Assembly: GCF_009928415.1 (NCBI RefSeq)
Contig: NZ_JAABNN010000001.1
Span: 151,995 to 215,994 of the forward strand
Direction of reading: 5' to 3'
Source: Bacillus sp. USDA818B3_A
GTDB lineage: Bacteria; Bacillota; Bacilli; Bacillales; Cytobacillaceae
Length of the DNA stretch: 64,000 nt
The notes under the pieces were generated by a model. It saw only the letters and a list, made by a program, of their open reading frames with translations, was not told the origin of the DNA and searched no databases. The position numbers and the translations under genes were made by a program. Every line of letters starts with the position of its first letter. The first letter of the stretch is position 1. Below are positions 52,161 through 61,350 of this stretch, one piece after another.

Positions 52161-52988
52161 TTATTTTGTATAGTAACATTCAATCCGATCACCAGCTTTT
52201 ACTTTTATGGCACCAACACTTTTGTTGATACTGACACCATTCAGCTTAAAGACCCAGCCGCTTTTTGCCCCATAGTCAAATTCATAGATATTGTCGATAC
52301 CTTCGATATATGCAGTCGCACCACTGCCTGTTGAGTCCACCACAATTCCCTTTTCTTTAGCTCCTTGTTTAACCACGTCAAATATAGTATATCCAGTATT
52401 TATTTTTACTTTATAAGACGAAAGTATGGTTCCTTCTGGACCCACAATCGATAAGGTTGCAGTCGACACTGGCTTTGGTGCTGGTGCAGCTGGCTTAGGA
52501 GCAGTTGCCGTTGTGTTAGCGGCAGTGCTAGTTGTGGTTTTTTGGGTTGTATTTGTCGTTTTATTTGATGTTGTATTTGTTGTTGTCTTCGCCGGAGTAC
52601 TAGTAGTTTTACTTGATGGCGTCGCTGCAGGTTTTGTTGCAGACGTTGTTGTTTTATTGTTATTAGTTGTTGTTTGAGAATCTGTTGTTTTAGTCGTAGA
52701 AGCCACGCTTTCCTTTGGCGCTGCTGGACTCTCTTCACTTACAGTTTTCTTTTCAGCAGGCTCTTCAGCCGTTTTTTCTGTAGATGCAGAAGTGTTTTTC
52801 GATGGTTCTTCTGCAGTCTGTTGTTTTGGAGTTTGCTCCGTTTTATTGTCTGCTTTTGCTGTAACTTCTACCGTCTTTGTTTCTTTATTTGTATCCTGCT
52901 TGCTCTCGTCTGTTGAACCGCAGCCGGCTAAACTCAAGATTACTAATAAGATGGAAAGAAGAAATGTATATTTAAATCCCTTATTCAT
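52161..52988 (-). CDS. lipoprotein with C-terminal transcobalamin-like (DUF4430) domain
   Basis: A 275-residue lipoprotein. Start at 52988; signal peptide with lipobox LSLAGC (Cys23). Residues ~25-180 are a disordered Thr/Lys/Ala-rich stalk. The last ~95 residues form one DUF4430 domain: TLSIVGPEGTILSSYKV, then GWVFKLNGVSINKSVGAI and KAGDRIECYY. The same domain forms the C-terminal half of animal intrinsic factor/transcobalamin. Placed between the wall-anchored binder and the ECF T gene, it is probably the membrane-tethered B12 acceptor that feeds the permease (inference). Confidence 0.83.
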   Translation of the reverse strand: MNKGFKYTFLLSILLVILSLAGCGSTDESKQDTNKETKTVEVTAKADNKTEQTPKQQTAEEPSKNTSASTEKTAEEPAEKKTVSEESPAAPKESVASTTKTTDSQTTTNNNKTTTSATKPAATPSSKTTSTPAKTTTNTTSNKTTNTTQKTTTSTAANTTATAPKPAAPAPKPVSTATLSIVGPEGTILSSYKVKINTGYTIFDVVKQGAKEKGIVVDSTGSGATAYIEGIDNIYEFDYGAKSGWVFKLNGVSINKSVGAIKVKAGDRIECYYTK

Positions 52989-53042
52989 GTCGTTTCCCCC
53001 AATCAATCCCCTCTTGGAAACCAAGAGGGGATTAAAAGTTTT

Positions 53043-54878
53043 TTAAGCATTAGATTTTCTTTGTCTAAAGAAAAAGTATCCGCCTGCGATCATAAGCAAT
53101 ATTCCTAAAGCCAAAAGGTTATACATATTCGTGGCTGTATTTGGAAGTGCATGGCCGGTCTGGTTGTTTGTGTCTTTTTGTACCACAGTCGACGATATCT
53201 GTTCCGCCTTAGGAGTGTCGTTTACAGGCGTGTTGTTTACAGGTTTGTCAACGACTGGCTCATTTGCAAGGTTGAAATGGTATAAAGAGCCTTTACCCTC
53301 TAAAAGAAGCTTGTAGGCAACCAATGCCTGAAAACCTTGTGCAGTTGAAAAAGTGTCACTTACATCTCCACCTTGCCAGTCAAAACCACCATCTTTATTT
53401 TGGAAAGTTAGTAAGAACTGAACAAGACCACTATTTTCTTTTGAAAAATCATCACTGTTCGCATCGATTCCTACAGCGGATAAGGCAATGATTACTTGAG
53501 CTGCTGTGGAACTATTGTCAATTTTTGATGCTTGATATTGACTTGATAGGTAGCTGACCGCTGCCTCCACACTTTTTTGTACTGCAGCCTGATCTTTAAA
53601 TGGTGCCAAAGCTGTTACTATCATACCTGTTGTATCGATATCACTTGTTGAGCTTTCGTCCCAAGCCCAGCCGCCATCACTATTCTGTCTTTCTGTTAGA
53701 TAGGTAATCAGTTTTTCTTTCGTCCATTGAGCAGAACTTGGAATATTGAAGTTGGCACTTTCAAGAGCAATAAGCGCATAGGCAACTCCATTTAAACCTT
53801 GTTTTGTCACTTTTCCATTATAAATAGATTTGATTAAATCATAACCCTCTACATTAGTTGGATTACCACCCGCAGCTAGTATTCCAAGGGCATACCGTTC
53901 AGTATCAGTAATTTTTGAAAAATTGCCTTGTTTTTCTTTTATGATTGCTTTGATATCATTAAGATAATTAGATGGAATTTCTTTGCCTGCCTGCTTTAAA
54001 GCAATCACTTGCCAATCACCGATTTCGTTCTTAAGTACATAGTCACTTGAGGAATTGACAGCTGCCTTAAGATCTTCTGAAGAGATGGTTTCTACCGTTG
54101 GTGTTGTTGGTTCCGTTGGTGTTGTTGGTTGAGCCGGCGTTGTTGGCTCCGTTTCCCCATCGCCCTCTCCAGGAGCTGGTGCATAGGATTCAAGTTGAAA
54201 ATTGATTTGGTTTCCATTCTTTAGCTGGTAGCTCTCAGCTCCAACTGAAGCCATCGTTCCATCCACATAAAAGGCCCAGTAGTTTGTTCCTTCTGCTTTA
54301 ATCCCTTTAATAGAGGTAATCATTTTTCCATACTGTGTTTCCTCGAATCCAACTTGATCGGTTCCTAAGGCAGCTTGTAAAAGCTGAAAGGCATTAGGTG
54401 TACCAATCACTTCAACGGATGAAAGATCGGCCACTACATTCTTTTTATCATCGATAACTTTTAAAGAAACGGCAGATTGTACTGGTTTTGTATAATCTGT
54501 TAATCGGAATGTAAGTTTATCTCCATTTTGAACCACATATGAATCGGGTCCAACCTGTGCTGCAATTCCATTTATAAAAAAGGCCCAAAATTGATTTTCC
54601 CCTGGCTTAACCCCATTAATACCGGTAAGCATCGGTCCATAACTAGTATCTGTAAATTCAATCTTGTCTTCACCGACAGCATCCTTTAAAGCCTCGGTTG
54701 CTGTTTCTTTCTCCCCATATTGAAGTGTCTTTTCCTGGACTATTGGGGCGGAGTCAAGACCTAGTACCGATAATGTGCCTTGTTTTACCTCAGCAGCTTG
54801 TACCGGTGTTTGCAGGCCATTTGTTAACACCATGAAGACCAGCAGTAAAGCCATCCAAGGATTCTTTCTTTTTAACAT
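53043..54878 (-). CDS. wall-anchored transcobalamin-like protein (2x DUF4430 + alpha-alpha toroid + LPNTA)
   Basis: A 611-residue surface protein. Signal peptide to about residue 28; DUF4430/transcobalamin-C domains at ~35-135 (FWAFFINGIAAQVG) and ~140-235 (YWAFYVDGTMASVG); PT-rich linker ~240-262; an alpha-alpha toroid of squalene-cyclase/prenyltransferase type at ~265-520 with QNSDGGWAW and QNKDGGFDW; then the sorting signal LPNTA (578-582), a helix and RQRKSNA. Animal transcobalamin and intrinsic factor combine the same two folds in the opposite order. First gene after a cobalamin riboswitch. Cell-surface B12 capture is a strong inference. Confidence 0.87.
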   Translation of the reverse strand: MLKRKNPWMALLLVFMVLTNGLQTPVQAAEVKQGTLSVLGLDSAPIVQEKTLQYGEKETATEALKDAVGEDKIEFTDTSYGPMLTGINGVKPGENQFWAFFINGIAAQVGPDSYVVQNGDKLTFRLTDYTKPVQSAVSLKVIDDKKNVVADLSSVEVIGTPNAFQLLQAALGTDQVGFEETQYGKMITSIKGIKAEGTNYWAFYVDGTMASVGAESYQLKNGNQINFQLESYAPAPGEGDGETEPTTPAQPTTPTEPTTPTVETISSEDLKAAVNSSSDYVLKNEIGDWQVIALKQAGKEIPSNYLNDIKAIIKEKQGNFSKITDTERYALGILAAGGNPTNVEGYDLIKSIYNGKVTKQGLNGVAYALIALESANFNIPSSAQWTKEKLITYLTERQNSDGGWAWDESSTSDIDTTGMIVTALAPFKDQAAVQKSVEAAVSYLSSQYQASKIDNSSTAAQVIIALSAVGIDANSDDFSKENSGLVQFLLTFQNKDGGFDWQGGDVSDTFSTAQGFQALVAYKLLLEGKGSLYHFNLANEPVVDKPVNNTPVNDTPKAEQISSTVVQKDTNNQTGHALPNTATNMYNLLALGILLMIAGGYFFFRQRKSNA

Positions 54879-54912
54879 TCTCTTCGCATTCCTTTCATCT
54901 GAAAATTGACAT

Positions 54913-54938
54913 AAAAAAATCCCCCTTTAAAGGAGGAG
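54913..54938 (-). terminator. attenuator terminator of the cobalamin riboswitch
   Basis: On the minus strand CCTCC-TTTAAA-GGGGG is followed by ATTTTTTT. Just upstream, GGAGAGTGTTA (54992-54982) can pair with TAACACTCCTCC (54946-54935), which would sequester the left terminator arm, giving a plausible antiterminator. Confidence 0.6.
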
Positions 54939-55017
54939 GAGTGTTATGTACATTAAATTAGAACGGTAGACGTTACTAATTTAACACTCTCCTATCCGCG
55001 TAGGCTGTTGTGCTTTA

Positions 55018-55195
55018 AAACAGGCAGGTTTCCTGGCTCATGATCATTGCTCCCTATGTCTTCCCATCTTTCGACAGTGACGTCTATAGGCTGCTCCCAT
55101 TTACAGTGGCGGGACCGCGTTGGCTTCTACCAACTTCCCTATTAAGCTTATAGTCTAGTAAAGACTAAAGCACCTGTTTACCGTGCTATTTTTTT
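55018..55195 (-). ncRNA. cobalamin riboswitch
   Basis: The minus strand contains the B12 box GCCAGGAAACCTGCC (about 55037-55023), the conserved CCGCCACTGT (about 55115), TAATAGGGAAG (about 55142) and GGTGCTTTAGTC (about 55172), in the order and spacing of the adenosylcobalamin riboswitch class. It lies upstream of the transcobalamin-like gene. Bound cobalamin should switch transcription off. Confidence 0.92.
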
Positions 55196-55262
55196 ATGAT
55201 AGGTCCATTATATAGATAAGAGGATTACTTTGTATATACCTAATTTAAAATCAATCATATAC

Positions 55263-55304
55263 CAGAATAAAAACAGGCGTTGTAATACAGCCTGTCTTAT
55301 TCTG
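55263..55304 (-). terminator. terminator of the riboflavin operon
   Basis: CAGAATAA...ACAGGC pairs with GCCTGT...TTATTCTG, with a T-rich right arm on the minus strand, just past ribH and before the B12 riboswitch. Confidence 0.8.
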
Positions 55305-55343
55305 ATTTAGAATGGTTGAATTCTTAACTAAACTAACTGGCAA

Positions 55344-55814
55344 TTATTGTTCAATATTTCTGCATAAGTTTGCCATTTCAATCGCAGTTGCTGCTGAATC
55401 CCAGCCCTTATTCCCCGCTTTTGTACCTGCACGTTCAATTGCCTGCTCGATAGAATCCGTTGTTAATACTCCAAAAATGACTGGAATGCCGCTTGCTAAG
55501 GCAGTGGCATTCACTCCTTTAGCCGCTTCGTTACAAACATAATCAAAGTGTGGTGTGGCCCCGCGAATGACAGTTCCTAATGTGATGACCGCATCATATT
55601 TTTTACTGAACGCCATCTTTTGAGCAATTAAAGGAAGTTCAAATGCACCTGGCACCCATGCAACATCCACGTCGGTTTCACCTACACCATGTCGTTTTAA
55701 CGAATCAAGTGCACCGTCTAATAATTTACCAGTAATAAACTCATTAAACCTTCCAACGACAATCCCAATTTTTAAACCAGTACCTACTAAATTTCCTTCA
55801 AAAATATTTGTCAT
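55344..55814 (-). CDS. ribH: 6,7-dimethyl-8-ribityllumazine synthase
   Basis: A 156-residue lumazine synthase that condenses 5-amino-6-ribitylamino-uracil with dihydroxybutanone phosphate. [41 protein letters not shown] (containing the catalytic His) and [16 protein letters not shown] are canonical. The enzyme typically forms 60-meric capsids with riboflavin synthase inside. Last gene of the FMN-riboswitch operon. Confidence 0.96.
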   Translation of the reverse strand: MTNIFEGNLVGTGLKIGIVVGRFNEFITGKLLDGALDSLKRHGVGETDVDVAWVPGAFELPLIAQKMAFSKKYDAVITLGTVIRGATPHFDYVCNEAAKGVNATALASGIPVIFGVLTTDSIEQAIERAGTKAGNKGWDSAATAIEMANLCRNIEQ

Positions 55815-55832
55815 GTTGATTCCTCCAGTGTT

Positions 55833-56462
55833 TTAATCTGCCTTCGTTTTTAAAGGACTTTCTATTTTGTTTATATAATCAATCAAAGCTTTGATTGTAA
55901 TCAATTTTAGGTTCAATTTATTGGCTATGTCTCGAAGCTGTGGAACACGGGCCATAGTGCCATCTTCATTCATGATTTCACAAATAACCCCAGCTGGTTT
56001 CGCTCCGCATAATTTGGCAAGGTCAACGGCAGCTTCTGTGTGACCATTTCTCTGCAATACGCCGCCCTTTTTTGCGATAAGCGGAAACATATGACCAGGG
56101 CGTTTAAAATCTTCTGGCTTTGCATCTGGGTCCAGTAAACTTAACACGGTAGCCGACCGTTCAAAAGCAGAGATCCCTGTAGTCGTAAATTTATGGTCAA
56201 CACTTACGGTAAAAGCCGTACCATGATAATCCGTGTTGTGCTCAACCATTGGCTTTAAATCAAGTTTTTCTGCTAATTCTTCCTCAATCGGAACACAGAT
56301 AAGCCCTTTTCCATGTGTAGCCATTAAATTAATGACATCGGGTGTAGTTTTTTCAGCCAGCGCGATGAAATCACCTTCATTTTCTCTGTCTTCATCATCA
56401 CAAGCGATGACAACCTTACCGTTTTTTAAATCTGCAAGAGCTTCTTCAATTGGATCAAACAT
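55833..56462 (-). CDS. ribB: 3,4-dihydroxy-2-butanone-4-phosphate synthase
   Basis: A 209-residue DHBP synthase that makes the four-carbon precursor from ribulose 5-phosphate. [13 protein letters not shown] (acidic metal site), [32 protein letters not shown] and [12 protein letters not shown] are intact. In B. subtilis this domain is fused to GTP cyclohydrolase II (RibAB); here the protein ends after the DHBP domain (residues KTKAD), so the cyclohydrolase must come from elsewhere. Middle gene of the operon. Confidence 0.93.
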   Translation of the reverse strand: MFDPIEEALADLKNGKVVIACDDEDRENEGDFIALAEKTTPDVINLMATHGKGLICVPIEEELAEKLDLKPMVEHNTDYHGTAFTVSVDHKFTTTGISAFERSATVLSLLDPDAKPEDFKRPGHMFPLIAKKGGVLQRNGHTEAAVDLAKLCGAKPAGVICEIMNEDGTMARVPQLRDIANKLNLKLITIKALIDYINKIESPLKTKAD

Positions 56463-56493
56463 ATAATCACTCCTATTCCATTCGTCTATTTGC

Positions 56494-57153
56494 CTAATAA
56501 AAACCGTTGTCTTCTAAAAAGCTTTGGGTAATCCCTGAATTTTTCTTTTGTTGTGGTTCATTGCCAAGGTTTTTTATAAAATGACTGACATATTTACCAA
56601 TCATATCGCATTCCAAATTTACAATATCACCTGAGCCCTTTAAGCCAATTACTGTTTCAGATAAAGTGTGAGGAATTAGTGATAATGTAAAGCTAGTCTC
56701 GGAAACCTCAAAAACGGTTAAACTTGTCCCGTCTACTGCCACCGAACCCCTTACAATGATATACCTTAATAACTCGGGATCTGCTGCGATTTCATAATAG
56801 ACAGCATTTTCAAACGCTTGTTTTCTTGTAATTGTCCCTGTTCCATCAATATGACCAGAAACAAAGTGGCCGCCAAATCGTCCCCCTGCTGCCATTGCCC
56901 GTTCCAAATTAACCTTTGAACCAGTTTGGACGTTATTTAAACTGGTTGCTTTAACTGTTTCTGGCATCACATCGACTGAAAACTGCTTTCCTGAAAAAGA
57001 AGTAACCGTCAGGCAGACCCCATTAACAGCGATACTATCACCAAGTTGTACATCTTGTAGTATTTTTTCGGCCTCAATCGTTAATACATACGAATTAGCA
57101 GTCCGCTGTATCTTCGCTACTTTACCTATCTCTTCGATGATTCCGGTAAACAT
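56494..57153 (-). CDS. ribE: riboflavin synthase alpha subunit
   Basis: A 219-residue enzyme with the typical internal repeat of two lumazine-binding barrels: [12 protein letters not shown] plus [13 protein letters not shown] in the first half and [12 protein letters not shown] plus [15 protein letters not shown] in the second. It dismutates two 6,7-dimethyl-8-ribityllumazine molecules to riboflavin. First gene after the FMN riboswitch. In B. subtilis ribD comes first, but it is not present here. Confidence 0.95.
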   Translation of the reverse strand: MFTGIIEEIGKVAKIQRTANSYVLTIEAEKILQDVQLGDSIAVNGVCLTVTSFSGKQFSVDVMPETVKATSLNNVQTGSKVNLERAMAAGGRFGGHFVSGHIDGTGTITRKQAFENAVYYEIAADPELLRYIIVRGSVAVDGTSLTVFEVSETSFTLSLIPHTLSETVIGLKGSGDIVNLECDMIGKYVSHFIKNLGNEPQQKKNSGITQSFLEDNGFY

Positions 57154-57219
57154 AATCCTTCTTCTCCTTCATTTGGTTAAGGCATTCCTTGTTTCTCTTA
57201 GTTTCTTCAATAAAATAAA

Positions 57220-57255
57220 AAAGACCCTAAAGAAACAGAATTCTTCAGGGTCTTT
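57220..57255 (-). terminator. attenuator terminator of the FMN riboswitch
   Basis: AAAGACCCT pairs with AGGGTCTTT (inner AAGAA/TTCTT); on the minus strand it runs into TTTTTTA. It lies between riboswitch and ribE. Confidence 0.8.
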
Positions 57256-57327
57256 AAAAATGACAATAGGAAATAGAGGTTAGAAATGGGCATACTTCAT
57301 CCCTTCTCAAAACCTGCATTTTTTTCC

Positions 57328-57465
57328 TTCTCCCATCCAGACTTTAACTGTCGGCCCTGGAGTTTCACCAGATCCACCGTTTAACCATTACGGTTAACCG
57401 GGTCACGGACTAAGAAGCTAAAGCTTCATCACCGCCGGTTAGGAATTTCACCTGACCCCGAAGGA
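57328..57465 (-). ncRNA. FMN riboswitch (RFN element)
   Basis: The minus strand reads CTTCGGGGTCAGGTGAAAT..., CCGGCGGTGATGA, AGTCCGTGACCC, GGTGGATCTGGTGAAACTCC, GGGCCGACAGTTAAAGTC and GGATGGGAGAAG, the conserved blocks of the RFN element in order. FMN binding should promote the downstream terminator and shut off ribE-ribB-ribH. Confidence 0.96.
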
Positions 57466-57599
57466 AATATTTAGATTGTTTATTATGTTATTATACTTAA
57501 TCCGAATAGTAAAGGGAAATGCTCCAATGTTTCTTCAAAAGTTAACCGCTTCATATATTCATTCAAACAGATAATTTAATAATCGTGCCTGCAAATAGT

Positions 57600-57735
57600 C
57601 TGTTGATTTCCGTTCCAGGCGGCTTCGCTTTCCGCGGGCGTGCCGGAGAGCCTCCTCGGCGTTTAATCGCCTGCGGGGTCTCCCCTGCCCCGTACTCCCG
57701 CAGGAGTCTTCGCAGCCTTCCACTCCAATCAACAG
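57600..57735. repeat. 136-bp GC-rich palindromic intergenic element, copy 2
   Basis: Closely similar to 17421-17557, in the same orientation, with outer arms CTGTTGATT and AATCAACAG. Differences from copy 1 fall in paired positions (see findings). Together with the FMN riboswitch, it fills the 695-bp gap upstream of ribE. Confidence 0.85.
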
Positions 57736-57795
57736 GGGGTAAATCACCTAAGTTTTGCTACACACTTATTTGAACTTTGCCAAGCATAAAAAAAG

Positions 57796-57822
57796 AGGCT
57801 GTCGAGGATTTTTCGACAGCCT
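57796..57822 (-). terminator. terminator of the GyrI-like gene
   Basis: AGGCTGTCGA pairs with TCGACAGCCT; on the minus strand T7 follows. Confidence 0.85.
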
Positions 57823-57847
57823 GATAGGAGTTAAAGCTTCTTCTTGA

Positions 57848-58318
57848 TTACTTTTTATATGACCTAACCGGTACATAAATATCAAAATGCAAATCTCCTG
57901 ACACATTTTTCTCTTTATGCTCTTCTTTGAAGACTTCTAACCCTAAAGCTTGATGGTCTTGTTCGTAACCGTATTCTTCCATCCATTTAAGCAGCTCAAC
58001 ATATGTATTTTCAACATCCTCTAGCCTGCCCTTATGCGTAGTAAATACATAGTTTTTCTTCGGAATCGTAAAACCTACCATTCCCTCTGGAACATTTTCA
58101 ATTTTTTGAACAGGTTTTGTCACATAAACAGTCAACTCGGTTTCCCTGCTATGAAATGGGGAAATCACAACGGGTTCATTTGTCACGCAGGCAACCTCCC
58201 CGAGCCTTTCTTCCATTTTGTTAAAAAGCCTTGGGATTGTCTTTATTTCGGAATAGGTTCCAGACCACGGCAATCCAACTACTTTGATTTCATCTTTTTC
58301 AATGACTTTTATACTCAT
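57848..58318 (-). CDS. GyrI-like effector-binding-domain protein
   Basis: A 156-residue stand-alone GyrI-like/AraC-effector-binding domain. VIEKDEIKVVGLPWSGTYSE and the late LEVFKEEHKE with the end DLHFDIYVPV are typical of the fold (two-fold SHS2 repeat). ATG 58318 follows GGGGGG. Such proteins bind small, often cationic or amphipathic, ligands and may sequester drugs; no DNA-binding domain is attached here. Ligand unknown. Confidence 0.78.
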   Translation of the reverse strand: MSIKVIEKDEIKVVGLPWSGTYSEIKTIPRLFNKMEERLGEVACVTNEPVVISPFHSRETELTVYVTKPVQKIENVPEGMVGFTIPKKNYVFTTHKGRLEDVENTYVELLKWMEEYGYEQDHQALGLEVFKEEHKEKNVSGDLHFDIYVPVRSYKK

Positions 58319-58442
58319 TTTTAGCCCCCCTTTTAGTTCCATCCTATTCCTATAATTCGTAGAATATCCTAAAATTCCTGCATAAAAAATTCGACGCTAT
58401 CCAAAAATTAGTGATTAATACTTTATTAATATAACGGTAGTC

Positions 58443-59699
58443 TTAATTCGTTTCGGCTAAGGTTGTTTGCTCGACTATTTCTCCATTCAGAATGGTCAAT
58501 CCCCCGTATGATAAACCCTGGAGTTCCTTCCAAATTACACTTTTTTCTTGTTCACTTTGGCTGACAATTTGATCCTGAGAGATTAGAAAGGGAACAAACG
58601 TCATCTTAATATGATTCTCATCCAAATCAAGATGAAGAATTCCCGTTTGAGCAGCATTCCCTTTAATATAGTCAGGAAATAAGAAGTTTCCTAACGAATA
58701 GGCTATCGGTTTATTTTTGTAGTACTCAAAACCTTGTAAAACATGGGGATGGCTGCCAATTACGCCGTCCGCGCCTGCATCAATGATTCCCCTAGCCCAC
58801 TCCCTCTGAAATGGCTCAGGGGTACGGTTCTTCTCTACTCCCCAATGGATAAACACAAATAAAAAGTCAGCGTCTGCCTTTTCGATTTGAATTGTTTTTT
58901 CAATCAGATTCAGATCATATCCATTGGCCAGGCCGGGTTTTGAATCCGTGGCAACCCAGGAGTAGTCAGGGAGGACCTTGGAGAAAGCTAGTATTTTTAC
59001 TGTTTTACCATTTAAGGAATAAGTTCCAGCCTTATATGCCTCCTCGCGATTGTGCCCGCCTCCAACATAATCTAATTGATACTGATGTAAATTTGCTAAT
59101 GTATCCGTAAAACCCGTTTGCCCATAGTCTAACGAATGATTATTTGCAAGGCTGACTAGCTGAAATCCTGCATTCTTCAAACCAGTCAATGCGATTGGAT
59201 CGGAGCGAAAAGTATATTGTTTTCCTTGTTTCGTTCCGCCTGATGTAATGGAAGTTTCCAAATTCACCACGCTAAGGTCACTTGATTGCAGTTCCTCTTT
59301 AATTTGTACAAATGGATAATCTGGCCCCTTTTGTTTAATCGTTTCTTTAACCGACCAATCCATCATGGCATCACCGGCAAAAGATAGACGAATTGGTTTC
59401 TCATTCGTTGAAGAACTGGTCTGATTAGGCAGATTAAAGAGAGTTCCTGAAAGCTTTTTTTGGATGGTTACAGCTTGCGAATAAAACGTGGAAATTGGTT
59501 TTCTCACAGAGTCCTTAAAAAATCTCCCAAAAATTTTCTTCCCATAAAAGTCAAAATAAAAGGAAGAAGTATCAATAGATGATTGCTCATTCGTCCTATA
59601 TAAGTTAGTTTGTTGAGTGTATTCTTGCGCTTGAACCGGCAGAGTGATACCTCCAAACAAAACTAAAAATAATATTAATACAAACGTTTTTTTTACCAT
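58443..59699 (-). CDS. secreted CapA-family protein (poly-gamma-glutamate-type metallophosphatase fold)
   Basis: A 418-residue exported protein: signal peptide (VLILFLVLFGGITLPVQAQE), an N-terminal spacer to ~95, then the PGA_cap/CapA domain with LSFAGDAMMDW, VVNLETSITS, LANNHSLDYGQ, FIHWGVEKN, GSHPHVLQGFEYYKN and YSLGNFLFPD. In capsule loci CapA acts in poly-gamma-glutamate export, but no capB or capC lies here; lone CapA paralogues are common in Bacilli. Role unknown. Confidence 0.85.
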   Translation of the reverse strand: MVKKTFVLILFLVLFGGITLPVQAQEYTQQTNLYRTNEQSSIDTSSFYFDFYGKKIFGRFFKDSVRKPISTFYSQAVTIQKKLSGTLFNLPNQTSSSTNEKPIRLSFAGDAMMDWSVKETIKQKGPDYPFVQIKEELQSSDLSVVNLETSITSGGTKQGKQYTFRSDPIALTGLKNAGFQLVSLANNHSLDYGQTGFTDTLANLHQYQLDYVGGGHNREEAYKAGTYSLNGKTVKILAFSKVLPDYSWVATDSKPGLANGYDLNLIEKTIQIEKADADFLFVFIHWGVEKNRTPEPFQREWARGIIDAGADGVIGSHPHVLQGFEYYKNKPIAYSLGNFLFPDYIKGNAAQTGILHLDLDENHIKMTFVPFLISQDQIVSQSEQEKSVIWKELQGLSYGGLTILNGEIVEQTTLAETN

Positions 59700-59784
59700 T
59701 TCAGAAATTCCTCCTATCTATTAGATAGTTTAATAAGAGGAACACAAAAACGCTGTCGAAATATGTAGAAAAACATAAAAAATA

Positions 59785-59807
59785 GGCTGTTCCATAATAG
59801 AACAGCC
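59785..59807 (-). terminator. terminator of katA
   Basis: GGCTGTTC-cataata-GAACAGCC; on the minus strand the tail is TATTTTTTA. Confidence 0.8.
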
Positions 59808-59816
59808 ATCAGCCTT

Positions 59817-61280
59817 TTACTTCACTTCTTGCGGAATGGCCAAACCTAAACCTTTAGCCACTCTTTCACCGTATTCAGGGTCAGCTTTATAAAAATGCTC
59901 GATTTGACGTAATTTAATGTCTTCTCTCTCTACCGGTTTCATCGCAACTACAATCGTTTCAACTAGACGTGTACGCTCTTCTTCAGACATTATGCGATAG
60001 AGATCCCCGGCTTGTGTGTAATGGTCATTATGATCATAGGCAACTTGTGCTGCTGCACCAGTTACTTCAAATGGTGTCTGCCTATGTTCTGGTACTTCCT
60101 TTGGACCGCCATAACTATTAGGTTCATAGTAAACAGAGCCGCCGCCATTATTGTCAAAGCGCATCGCACCATCACGTTGATAGTTATTTACTTCTGCCTT
60201 CGGACGATTGATTGGCAATAAGTTATGGTTAGGACCCACACGGTAGCGGTGAGCATCGGAGTAGGCAAAGATCCGGCCTTGCAGCATCTTATCAGGGGAT
60301 GCTTCTACTCCAGGTACCAAAGTGCCAGGTGAGAAGGTTGCTTGTTCAACCTCTGCAAAATAGTTTTCCGGGTTCCGGTTAAGAACCATTCGACCCACTT
60401 CAATTAAAGGATAATCTTTATGAGACCAAATTTTTGTGACATCAAACGGGTCAAAGCGATAGGTATTTGCATCCTCAAAAGGCATAATTTGGACATGCAG
60501 TCTCCAAGCCGGGAAATCTCCATTTTCAATCGCATTAAATAAATCCTCTGTATGGTAATCAGGGTTTTCACCAGCTAATTTAGCCGCAACATCAGCAGAC
60601 ATATTTTTTACACCTTGCTCACTGTTAAAGTGATATTTTACCCATACAGCTTCTCCGTCCTCATTTACCCATTTAAAGGTATGACTGCCGTAACCGTTCA
60701 TATGCCTTAGTGTAGCCGGCAGACCTCGGTCCCCCATTAAATAGGTTACCTGGTGTAAGGATTCAGGGGATAGTGACCAGAAATCCCATACCGCATTTGG
60801 ATTTTTCAAATGAGTTTTAGGATCTCTTTTTTGTGTATGGATAAAGTCAGGAAACTTAATCGCGTCACGAATAAAGAATATAGGAGTATTGTTCCCTACC
60901 AAGTCATAGTTGCCTTCTTCAGTATAAAACTTAACCGCAAAGCCACGCGGGTCACGAACCGTATCGGCTGAACCCAATTCGCCGGCAACAGTTGAAAAAC
61001 GAATAAACATTGGTGTGCGTTGTCCAACTCCATTAAACAATTTTGCTTTTGTATATTTAGACATATCATTTGTGACTTCAAAAAACCCATGTGCTCCAGC
61101 GCCCTTAGCATGAACAACACGCTCAGGAACTCTTTCTCGGTTAAAATGAGTTAATTTATCTAGTAAGTGTACATCCTGTATTAAAGTTGGTCCACGTGAA
61201 CCCGCCGTCATTGAATTTTGGTTATCACCTACAGGCGCGCCTGTTCCAGTTGTTAAATGTTTGTTGTATGTGTTACTCAT
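59817..61280 (-). CDS. katA: catalase KatA
   Basis: A 487-residue small-subunit monofunctional haem catalase. Catalytic His57 in [17 protein letters not shown], the NADPH/haem region [20 protein letters not shown], the Asn of [14 protein letters not shown] and the haem-ligand Tyr in [14 protein letters not shown] are present. It decomposes H2O2 in the cytoplasm. An almost perfect PerR box lies ~70 bp upstream, so peroxide induction is expected. Confidence 0.96.
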   Translation of the reverse strand: MSNTYNKHLTTGTGAPVGDNQNSMTAGSRGPTLIQDVHLLDKLTHFNRERVPERVVHAKGAGAHGFFEVTNDMSKYTKAKLFNGVGQRTPMFIRFSTVAGELGSADTVRDPRGFAVKFYTEEGNYDLVGNNTPIFFIRDAIKFPDFIHTQKRDPKTHLKNPNAVWDFWSLSPESLHQVTYLMGDRGLPATLRHMNGYGSHTFKWVNEDGEAVWVKYHFNSEQGVKNMSADVAAKLAGENPDYHTEDLFNAIENGDFPAWRLHVQIMPFEDANTYRFDPFDVTKIWSHKDYPLIEVGRMVLNRNPENYFAEVEQATFSPGTLVPGVEASPDKMLQGRIFAYSDAHRYRVGPNHNLLPINRPKAEVNNYQRDGAMRFDNNGGGSVYYEPNSYGGPKEVPEHRQTPFEVTGAAAQVAYDHNDHYTQAGDLYRIMSEEERTRLVETIVVAMKPVEREDIKLRQIEHFYKADPEYGERVAKGLGLAIPQEVK

Positions 61281-61350
61281 TTAAACACCTCTTAATCTAT
61301 TTTTTCTATAACTAGATTATAATATAAATTTAATAAAAATCAATATTAAA

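Noticed and set aside
52406-52738. Long Gln/Arg-rich frame and an antisense Val-rich frame
   Set aside because: Both are other-frame readings of the low-complexity Thr-rich stalk of the lipoprotein.
57559-57773. Frames of ~62 residues on both strands
   Set aside because: Both are shadows of the second palindromic element.
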